A DNA stretch of 53,942 bases from Streptomyces sp. S.PB5 (GTDB taxonomy: Bacteria; Actinomycetota; Actinomycetes; Streptomycetales; Streptomycetaceae), in assembly GCF_030403745.1 (NCBI RefSeq), contig NZ_JAQMWP010000036.1:1-53942 (forward strand), written 5' to 3'. Both the position numbers and the translations under genes were made by a program. Positions 45,405 through 51,928 of the stretch are shown piece after piece. The notes below the pieces were generated by a model. That model did no database searches. It was not told the DNA's origin and worked only from the letters and a program-made list of their open reading frames with translations. Positions within the stretch are counted from its first letter, which is position 1; each line of letters begins with the position of its first letter.

Positions 45405-46438
45405 AGGAACACCTCCGGGGCGTAGTGCTCGCGCACGAGGCGGCCGCGTCGGAGGCAGTCGGCCAGGACGCTGCCGCCTCTGCCGGCGGCCCGTGGCACC
45501 GGCTGGTGCGGCAGGCGGGAGCCGGGGACGCCGCTGTCGCCGATGCGCGCGGCCAGCCGCGCGTGCAGCGTCTGCGTCAGGGGGTTGTGCGGGTCGGCGC
45601 CGAACAGGTCGCCGGCGCAGTGCGTCACGTCGGCGTAGGCCTGGGTGAACTCCTGGTCCGTCTCCGGCCAGGCGGCCAGCGCCCGTGCCCAGCGCCGCCA
45701 GTGCTCCAGGTGGACCAGCTGTTCGTCGCGGATGGCGGCGAACGCGGGCTCCCCGGCGGCGCGTTCCTCGGCGAGCACGCTGACGGCCGCGGCGAGCACC
45801 AGCCCGCCCGCCACGGTGGACGGCCAGTCGGTGAGCAGCCCGATGACACGGGAGACCCGCCACTGCTCCTGCGGCCGCTCGAAGAGGTGGGCGTCGGCGG
45901 CACGGGCGTCGAATCCGTGCAGCGTCAGGATCGTCTCGGCGTGCGCCAGTGCCTCCTGGCCGATCGAGCCGACCGCCAGCGACTCCTCCAGGTCGATGTA
46001 GTCGACGATGCGCTCGCCCAGCCGGTTGCCCAGCACGAACAGGTCCTCGGCGAGCGCCGGCCACAGCCGGCTCGGGTCGGGGCCGGCGGCCCCGCGCGGA
46101 TCGCCGGATTCGGCGGACGCGGGCTGCGGCGGGGCGGCGGTGTCCGGGGCGGTGGCACGGTCGCGGCGGCGGGTGGTGGGGAATCCGGGCTGGCGGTGCG
46201 GCATCCGGGTCTTGGCCGCGAGCAGGCCGCGGTCGTCGGCGCTGGAGACGATCAGGTCGGTGCGCCGTACCACCCAGAGCCGGAAGAGGTCGTCGCGGCG
46301 CCCGTAGGTCTCCTTGGCCAGGTGCCAGGCGGCGTCCCGGCGCGGCGCCAGCAGGGAGCCGACGTGGTTCAGCGGCGAGCCGCTGCCGGTCTGCGCGAAC
46401 ACCTCGTAGACATCGGTGTCGGTGGGAACGTGTGGCAT
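45401..46438 (-). CDS. PaaB-PaaC fusion subunit of a Paa-type CoA epoxidase
   Basis: A 345-residue two-part protein. Residues about 8-90 match PaaB (VYEVFAQTGSGSPLNHVGSL, YGRRDDLFRLWVV, HRQPGFPTTRR). A Pro/Ala-rich linker spans about 91-125. The rest matches PaaC (EDLFVLGNRLGERIVDYIDL, LAVGSIGQEALAHAETIL, WPSTVAGGLVLAAAVSVLAE, HLEHWRRWARAL). In known systems PaaB and PaaC are separate proteins of about 95 and 250 residues in the PaaABC complex. ATG 46438 overlaps the PaaA stop. A sequencing fusion is unlikely because the linker is continuous and has normal codon bias. Confidence 0.85.
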   Translation of the reverse strand: MPHVPTDTDVYEVFAQTGSGSPLNHVGSLLAPRRDAAWHLAKETYGRRDDLFRLWVVRRTDLIVSSADDRGLLAAKTRMPHRQPGFPTTRRRDRATAPDTAAPPQPASAESGDPRGAAGPDPSRLWPALAEDLFVLGNRLGERIVDYIDLEESLAVGSIGQEALAHAETILTLHGFDARAADAHLFERPQEQWRVSRVIGLLTDWPSTVAGGLVLAAAVSVLAEERAAGEPAFAAIRDEQLVHLEHWRRWARALAAWPETDQEFTQAYADVTHCAGDLFGADPHNPLTQTLHARLAARIGDSGVPGSRLPHQPVPRAAGRGGSVLADCLRRGRLVREHYAPEVFL

Positions 46439-47325
46439 CACGCCACCCCCCGCAGGGCGTGCCGGTAGCGCGCGTTGCGGTCCAGGGCGGTTCGCACCCA
46501 TTCCAGCCGGCGCTGCGAGGCGGGGCCGCCGCCCGCGATGACCTTCTTCACCTCGGCCCAGTCGGGCATCGCGAACTCCCACTCTCCCGAGGGCAGTTGG
46601 CGGGCCAGCGCGGGATCCACGTGCACGCCGAGCTTCTCGAACACCGGGATGATCTTGCTGAGCCAGGCCTGGCGCAGCTCGTCGTTGCCGTCGGGCTTCA
46701 GGCCGATCTGGTGCATGCGGTTGGCGTGCAGGGTGTCGGTGTCCGGCGGGCCGAGGTAGGCCAGCACCCGCGGCAGCCACGTCTCGAAGCCCTCCTGCAC
46801 GCGGCGGCGCTGGTCGGCGTCTCCGTGCGTGAGCACCTCGTGGGTCAGGTCCAGGGCGTGCTGGTAGTGGAAGGACTCCTCGCGCTCGATCTTGCGCAGC
46901 GCACGGCCGTAGGGCAGGTAGACGCCCTTCATCAGCGACCGGAACTGGAAGATCGCCGCCGAGTTCATCAGCAGCAGCCCGGGGCCGAACTCCTCCCAGG
47001 ACGCGAAGGAGTAGTGGAAGATGTTGTGCACCTTCGAGCGGCCCTCCAGGTAGTCCACCAGGATCCGCTCGCGGGGCATGCCCAGGTCCTCGGCGACCCG
47101 CGCGGCCACGTGCCCGTGGCCGACCTCGTCCTGGACCTTGGCCATCAGCATCTGGCGCCGGGTGCAGCTGGGCGCGCGGTCCAGCCACTCGGCGAACGGC
47201 AGCACGCCCACCAGCTCGTTGAGCGCCTGGACGGTGGCGAACCGCCGGGCGCCTTCGCGCACTTCGTCGGGCATCGGGTCCCACAGTTCGTAGCAGCGCA
47301 GTCCCGCCGCTGTCGCAGTCGGCAT
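46438..47325 (-). CDS. PaaA-like di-iron oxygenase subunit
   Basis: A 295-residue homologue of PaaA, the catalytic di-iron subunit that epoxidises phenylacetyl-CoA. Conserved phrases: NELVGVLPFAEWLDRAP, AKVQDEVGHGHVAARVAEDL, REESFHYQH, DELRQAWLSKIIPVFEKLG. Likely metal ligands include Glu37, Glu67, His70, Glu149/150 and His153. The position equivalent to the Asp before G-A-A-I in E. coli PaaA is Asn121 here (MNSAAI), an unusual replacement at a proposed ligand. No PaaE-type reductase is present in the window. The substrate is unlikely to be ordinary phenylacetyl-CoA, because the remaining catabolic genes are missing and the locus is biosynthetic. Confidence 0.88.
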   Translation of the reverse strand: MPTATAAGLRCYELWDPMPDEVREGARRFATVQALNELVGVLPFAEWLDRAPSCTRRQMLMAKVQDEVGHGHVAARVAEDLGMPRERILVDYLEGRSKVHNIFHYSFASWEEFGPGLLLMNSAAIFQFRSLMKGVYLPYGRALRKIEREESFHYQHALDLTHEVLTHGDADQRRRVQEGFETWLPRVLAYLGPPDTDTLHANRMHQIGLKPDGNDELRQAWLSKIIPVFEKLGVHVDPALARQLPSGEWEFAMPDWAEVKKVIAGGGPASQRRLEWVRTALDRNARYRHALRGVA

Positions 47326-47382
47326 GTCTGGTTCCTTTCGCAGCGCTTGTATGGTCGGCAGCGGTGTTCGCCGGGGGAGGGC

Positions 47383-48375
47383 TCAGTGCCAGCGGACGAC
47401 CACGGCCCCCGCGGTCATGCCGCCGCCCACTCCGGCCAGCACCAGGTGTTCGCCCCGGCGGAAGGGCCGCCGCTCGTTCTCCGCGCACAGGGTGAGGGGG
47501 ATGGAGGCGGTGGCGGTGTTGCCGAACTGCGGTGCGGTCAGCGGCACCCGCTCCGGATCGACGCCCAGTTCGCGCGTACAGGCCTCGACCAGGCGGGTGT
47601 TGGCCTGGTGCAGGATGAAGCGGTTCACGTCCTCCAGCCGCACCCCGGCCGAGTCCAGCGCCTCGCCGATGACCTTGGGCAGCACACCGAGCGCGTATTC
47701 GCGCACTTCGCGGCCCCGCATGCGGAACAGGTGCTCGCCGGCCTCTAGGCTGCGGGCGTCCAACGGCGTACGGGTGCCGCCGGCGGGCACCTCGACCAGC
47801 TCGCGGTGCTCGCCGTGGGCGACCAGCCGCCAGCCCAGCACCCCGTACCCGTCGGGTACCGGACCGAGCAGTACTGCGCCGGCCCCGTCGCCGAAGAGGC
47901 TGACGGTGCGCCGGTCGGTGCGGTTCATCAGCGAGGAGTACATGTCGGCGCCGACCACCAGGGCGTGGTCGCCGCCCTGGCCGGCCAGCCGTGCCGACAG
48001 CATCGAGTCGGCGACCGCCAGCGCGTACAGGAAGCCCGAACACACCGCGTTGACGTCGAACGCCGGGACCTCGGACAGGCTGAGCTTGTTCTGCAGGATG
48101 GCCCCCGTGGAGGGCTGCGGCTGGTCCGGGGTGGAGGTGGCCACGACCATCACACCCAGCCGGGCCGCCGCCTCCGGCACCGCCCGAAGCGCCTCGCGCG
48201 CGGCGTGCAGCGCCAGGTCGGAGGTGGCGGTGCCGGGCTCGCGGTAGCGGCGCTCCAGAATGCCGGTCCGCTCGACGATCCAGCTCTCTTCCGCGCCCGT
48301 CCACTGGGCGACCTGCGCGTTGTCGATGACCCGCAGCGGCACGTGGCCGCCCAGGCCGAGGAGTCCGTGGCCCAT
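47383..48375 (-). CDS. KAS III (FabH-like) ketosynthase with Cys-His-Asn triad
   Basis: A 330-residue FabH-type enzyme. Catalytic Cys112 (NAVCSGFLYAL), His256 (FILHQANTRLVE) and Asn286 (GNTATASIPL) are all present. The C-terminal AGVGGGMTAGAVVVRW is typical. Such enzymes condense an acyl-CoA starter with malonyl-ACP, or a related extender. No acyl carrier protein gene lies in the window. ATG 48375 overlaps the stop of the upstream KAS III gene. It lies 57 bases before PaaA. It could extend the aromatic CoA ester or prime a fatty-type chain for attachment to the core. Confidence 0.9.
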   Translation of the reverse strand: MGHGLLGLGGHVPLRVIDNAQVAQWTGAEESWIVERTGILERRYREPGTATSDLALHAAREALRAVPEAAARLGVMVVATSTPDQPQPSTGAILQNKLSLSEVPAFDVNAVCSGFLYALAVADSMLSARLAGQGGDHALVVGADMYSSLMNRTDRRTVSLFGDGAGAVLLGPVPDGYGVLGWRLVAHGEHRELVEVPAGGTRTPLDARSLEAGEHLFRMRGREVREYALGVLPKVIGEALDSAGVRLEDVNRFILHQANTRLVEACTRELGVDPERVPLTAPQFGNTATASIPLTLCAENERRPFRRGEHLVLAGVGGGMTAGAVVVRWH

Positions 48376-49445
48376 CACACGCCCTTCGCCGAGGCCCGGT
48401 CCTGCGACGGGCCGCCGGGTACCTGCACGACGGCGCAGGCCCAGGTCCAGGCCGCCCCGCCGCTGATCACCAGCGCGACATCGCCCGGCTCCAGCGGCAC
48501 TCGGTCGCGCAGGTCGACGAGGTTGGCGAAGAAGTCGCCGCATCCGAGGTGGCCGGTGGCTGAGCCGAACCGCAGGGCCTCGGCCTTGAGCAGCTCGTCG
48601 AGCACGGGGCCGTAGATGGAGTCCAGCAGGCTCGCCCCGAGCCGGGGCAGCGCGATGTACTTGATCCTCGGGTCGTCGGGCTCCAGCCCCGCGTCGTGCA
48701 GGCTGTCGGTGATCACCTTGCGGATGTTGCGGCCGGCTGTGGTCTCGAACTTCTCCTTGCCGTACGCCGCCATGTAGGACTTCTTCGGAGTGCGCAGGTC
48801 GATGAAGCCGTCGTGCCACATGGGAGCCGGGCTGAAGTCGTTGCCGTGCCGCATCATCAGCTCGAACTGGGCGTCGGTCGCGGTGGCCAGGGACAGCAGG
48901 GCGTAGTCGTCCGGTTCCGCGTCGCCCCGGTGCACCAGGGCCGCGGTGCCCGCGTCGCCGAAGCCGAGGCCGTAGTCGGAGGTCCAGCGGTCCATGCCGG
49001 GAGGACAGAACCGGTCGCCCGTCGTGACGAGCACGGCACCCAGTCCCGGGTCCGCGTCCAGGTGCATCCCGGCCAGCTGCAGGGCCAGCGAGCCGGCGTT
49101 GCAGCCCTGTTGGACGCCGTAGGGCGTGGCGGTGCCGGCGCCGACCGCGTGGGCCACGTAGTGCGGCGGCGACCACATGTCATGGCCCTGGTGGTAGATC
49201 CAGGTGTGCAGGACCAGACCGACGGCGGACGGGCTCCAGCCCGCCCTGCCCAGTGCGGCGCGGCCGGCCTCCGCTGCCATCTCGGGAGCGGACAGGGCGG
49301 CCGAGAACGGCAGGTGGCCGACGCCGAGCCGCTGTGCGTCCGAGGCGGTCAGCTTCCCGGCCGCCACGGCGTCCTCGACGTTCTCGCGGTCCGGTGGGAA
49401 CCACGAGGTCACGGTCTTGATCCGCAGATCGTCTCCGAATTTCAT
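48375..49445 (-). CDS. KAS III-like acyltransferase with Cys-His-Asp triad
   Basis: A 356-residue thiolase-fold protein. Cys115 is in GVQQGCNAGSLALQLAGM; the usual H-Q-A-N motif is replaced, and the C-terminal motif is TGHLGCGDFFANL, giving His299 and Asp304. A Cys-His-Asp arrangement is characteristic of CerJ/ChlB3-type enzymes that transfer acyl groups to hydroxyls or other nucleophiles rather than condense by decarboxylation. It is the first gene of the leftward operon, with ATG 49445 and an ARE about 200 bases upstream. An ester- or amide-forming role in the final product is likely. Confidence 0.85.
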   Translation of the reverse strand: MKFGDDLRIKTVTSWFPPDRENVEDAVAAGKLTASDAQRLGVGHLPFSAALSAPEMAAEAGRAALGRAGWSPSAVGLVLHTWIYHQGHDMWSPPHYVAHAVGAGTATPYGVQQGCNAGSLALQLAGMHLDADPGLGAVLVTTGDRFCPPGMDRWTSDYGLGFGDAGTAALVHRGDAEPDDYALLSLATATDAQFELMMRHGNDFSPAPMWHDGFIDLRTPKKSYMAAYGKEKFETTAGRNIRKVITDSLHDAGLEPDDPRIKYIALPRLGASLLDSIYGPVLDELLKAEALRFGSATGHLGCGDFFANLVDLRDRVPLEPGDVALVISGGAAWTWACAVVQVPGGPSQDRASAKGV

Positions 49446-49641
49446 GCAGGCTCCTTCGAAAGCTCGGGATCCGTGTCGTGTGCGGGTCGCCGGCCGACGA
49501 GCGGGGCCGGGTGAGCGCTGGGCGGTTCGTCCGGCCAGGGAAGAGGGGAACGCCGTTGTGAGGGCGCAGTGCGATACGCGGGCCCTCGACCGCGGGGGTC
49601 ATCGCGCACCGGGCTGCCAGTGGCTTCCGGCTCACAATCGC

Positions 49642-49659
49642 ATACCTTCGCAGAGGTAT
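49642..49659. promoter_or_regulatory. ARE at the KAS III/Paa operon promoter
   Basis: Core ATACCT-TCGCAG-AGGTAT, a fully symmetric outer dyad, 197 bases upstream of the first KAS III gene. This would place the leftward operon under butyrolactone receptor control. Confidence 0.8.
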
Positions 49660-49769
49660 GTAACTGTGACGGGGCCTGGCATCCGCGAGCGGGCGCCGCA
49701 CCGCACCGGACCCGCGGGCGCCACCCGCGGTGCCTGCACCGTTGCGCACCGCCGGTGCCGCGCGAAGGT

Positions 49770-49818
49770 GCCTGCCCGTGTGCAAGTGGGGACCCTCCCC
49801 ACTTGCACACGGGCAGGC
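49770..49818. promoter_or_regulatory. Perfect 23-bp palindrome, candidate StrR-like operator
   Basis: Two perfect 23-base arms around CCC, midway between the two AREs of this divergent region. The inner half contains GTGTGCAAGTGGGGA, matching GTGTGCAA-nn-GGGGA of the palindrome at 26668. Location between divergent promoters and lack of a T-run argue for protein binding rather than termination. Confidence 0.55.
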
Positions 49819-49919
49819 GTTTCGGCCCCTCGCGGCCCGCTCCGCGGCAGGGGTGGCCGTCCTCAACTGTGCGATCGCGAGGTGAAGTTGCCTGATCCCG
49901 GCCCCCGCCTCAGATTTAC

Positions 49920-49937
49920 ATACCTTCACGAAGGGAT
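49920..49937. promoter_or_regulatory. ARE upstream of exporter gene
   Basis: Core ATACCT-TCACGA-AGGGAT with one mismatch in the dyad, followed by TATTCT. It ends 74 bases before the MFS exporter start. Confidence 0.72.
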
Positions 49938-50011
49938 TATTCTCGGCTGCAGAACCTCCCTCGGTCGGCCCACGCCCCGCTCACCCCGAAGGAAAAGGAA
50001 GAAGCCACCCC

Positions 50012-51481
50012 ATGGCCACCACAGACTCCCGATCGCCACGGTGGGCCGGGTACACCCTCGCCCTGCTGGCGTTCACCCAGTTCATCGTCACCATCGACTA
50101 CAACATCGTCTACGTGGCACTGCCGGACATCGGCAGCCAGCTCGGCTTCTCCGCGCAGTCGCTGCAGTGGGTCGTCAGCGCCTACGCGGTCGCACTCGGC
50201 GGACTGCTGCTCTTCGGCGGCCGCGCGGCCGACCGGATCGGCCCGCGCCGCATGCTGGTGACCGGACTCGTCATCTACGCGCTGTCCTCACTCACCGGCG
50301 GCCTCGCACAGAACGCCGGCCTCCTGGTGGCCGCCCGCGCGCTCCAGGGTGTGGGCGGTGCGCTGCTGACACCGGCGACGCTGATGCTCGTCTTCACCAC
50401 GTTCGCCCCCGGCCCGGAGCGCAACCGGGCCACATCCGTGTGGGGCGCCGTCGGCAGCGCGGGCCTGGCGGCGGGCTCACTGTTCGGCGGAGTGCTGACC
50501 AGTGCCTTCGGCTGGAGCTGGGTCTTCTTCGTCAACGTCCCCCTCGCGCTGATCGCGGCGTTCGCCGCCACCCGCGTCCTGCCGCCCGACCGCCCCTTCG
50601 GCACCGGCCGCAGCTTCGACGCCGTCGGCGCCGCGGTCGCCACCGTCGGCTCGACGCTGCTGGTGTTCGGCCTGGTCAGCGGCCCGGACAAGGGCTGGGG
50701 CTCGCTGCAGGGCCTCGGCGCCCTGACGACCGGCGCCCTGCTGCTGGCCGTCTTCGTCCTGATCGAGAAGCGCTCCGCCGATCCCCTGGTCCCCCTGAAG
50801 CTGTTCCGCCTGCGCGGCCTGAACATCCCCATGCTGGCGCTGATCGTCTTCCAGGCGTCCCTGGGCGGCACCTACTACCTGCTCACCACCTACCTGCAGT
50901 CCGTGCTGAACTACAGCCCCTTCGCCGCCGGCATCGCCTTCCTGCCGCCGACCGTGATCTGCATGGCGGTCGCGATGAAGCTCAACGCCCGGGTCCTCGG
51001 CCTGCTGGGAGTGCGCACCACGCTCTTCCTCGGCACCACCGCCACCGCCGTCGGACTGGCCGCCGTCATCGCCGGCATGTCCACCCACGGCTCCTACTGG
51101 GCCCTGGTGCCGGGCATCGCCATCTGGGGCGCCGGCGGCGGCTTCGCCTTCCCCACGCTCTTCGTCGCCGTGGCCTCCTCCGGAGCCGAACCCGCCCAGC
51201 AGGGCGTCGCCTCGGCGCTCGCCTCCACCTGCCGCCAGATCGGCGGCGCCCTCGGCCTCGCCGCCCTGGTCGCCGTCGCCAACGCCCACGCCGGCCACAA
51301 CCCCGACCCGCACGCGCTGGTCGGCGGCCTGCGCATGGCAGGGTGGGTCGCCGCCGTCGGCACCCTCGCCGGCGCCGTCATCGGCCTCGGCCTCAAGAAG
51401 CAGCCCCGCCCCACCCCCGCACCCGCCACCACCCCCACAACGGCCCCTGAGGTCACCGACGCCGCCACACAGGCGGGCTGA
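50012..51481 (+). CDS. EmrB/QacA-type (DHA2) MFS exporter
   Basis: A 489-residue, probably 14-helix drug:H+ antiporter. N-terminal FTQFIVTIDYNIVYVALP, motif A GGRAADRIGPRRMLV, motif C-like SAGLAAGSLFGGVL and a hydrophilic Pro/Thr-rich tail. ATG 50012 is preceded by a purine-rich GAAGGAAAAGGAAG tract. An ARE lies upstream, so export should be induced together with biosynthesis. It is the best candidate for product efflux and self-protection in the cluster. Confidence 0.92.
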   Translation: MATTDSRSPRWAGYTLALLAFTQFIVTIDYNIVYVALPDIGSQLGFSAQSLQWVVSAYAVALGGLLLFGGRAADRIGPRRMLVTGLVIYALSSLTGGLAQNAGLLVAARALQGVGGALLTPATLMLVFTTFAPGPERNRATSVWGAVGSAGLAAGSLFGGVLTSAFGWSWVFFVNVPLALIAAFAATRVLPPDRPFGTGRSFDAVGAAVATVGSTLLVFGLVSGPDKGWGSLQGLGALTTGALLLAVFVLIEKRSADPLVPLKLFRLRGLNIPMLALIVFQASLGGTYYLLTTYLQSVLNYSPFAAGIAFLPPTVICMAVAMKLNARVLGLLGVRTTLFLGTTATAVGLAAVIAGMSTHGSYWALVPGIAIWGAGGGFAFPTLFVAVASSGAEPAQQGVASALASTCRQIGGALGLAALVAVANAHAGHNPDPHALVGGLRMAGWVAAVGTLAGAVIGLGLKKQPRPTPAPATTPTTAPEVTDAATQAG

Positions 51482-51509
51482 CGCCGCCCCACCCCCGGCC
51501 GGCGGCGAC

Positions 51510-51543
51510 CCGGGCGCCCGCACCCCCCGATGCGGGCGCCCGG
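51510..51543. terminator. GC-rich hairpin after exporter gene
   Basis: Perfect 13-base stem with 8-base loop, starting 29 bases after the exporter stop. It marks a likely right boundary of the regulated cluster. Confidence 0.7.
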
Positions 51544-51928
51544 CACCGGACCGCCACAGCGAGCACACGACACGCACCACCGGTGGCACCGACGGCGCCT
51601 GTGCACGCCTCAACCGCCAGACGCACTACCGCCGGCCCCGCACCCCGGCCACGCTGATCCGGGCGGAGAACCTGTGCGCGGGCGACCGGACAGGCGGCGC
51701 ACAACGGCGCCCCGGACACAGCCACACCTGCACGGCGGGCAGAGCAGCCGCCGCACGCCTCCGGCCACGGCACCGCGACAGCAACCGACGGGCGAGACGT
51801 CGACTGCGACCGCTCAACCGTCCCCGCCGAACCCGCGGCACGCCCCACCCTCCTGACCGGGCCGACGACCGCGTACGACGGCCTCCGGCACCGCGATCCG
51901 CGAGACCCAGGACGACAGGAGCTTTCCG
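51544..51928. other. Intergenic region before the oxidoreductase operon
   Basis: About 385 bases with no convincing coding sequence; open frames here have shadow-like composition. It should contain the promoter of the next operon. No ARE core found. Confidence 0.4.

Noticed and set aside
41649..47325. Ordinary phenylacetate degradation operon
   Set aside because: No PaaE, PaaZ, PaaJ or PaaH set, PaaB and PaaC are fused, and the genes are co-transcribed with KAS III enzymes under an ARE.
17459..51481. Phenoxazinone (grixazone-type) cluster
   Set aside because: No copper o-aminophenol oxidase (GriF-like) or its copper chaperone is present despite the GriI/GriH-like genes.
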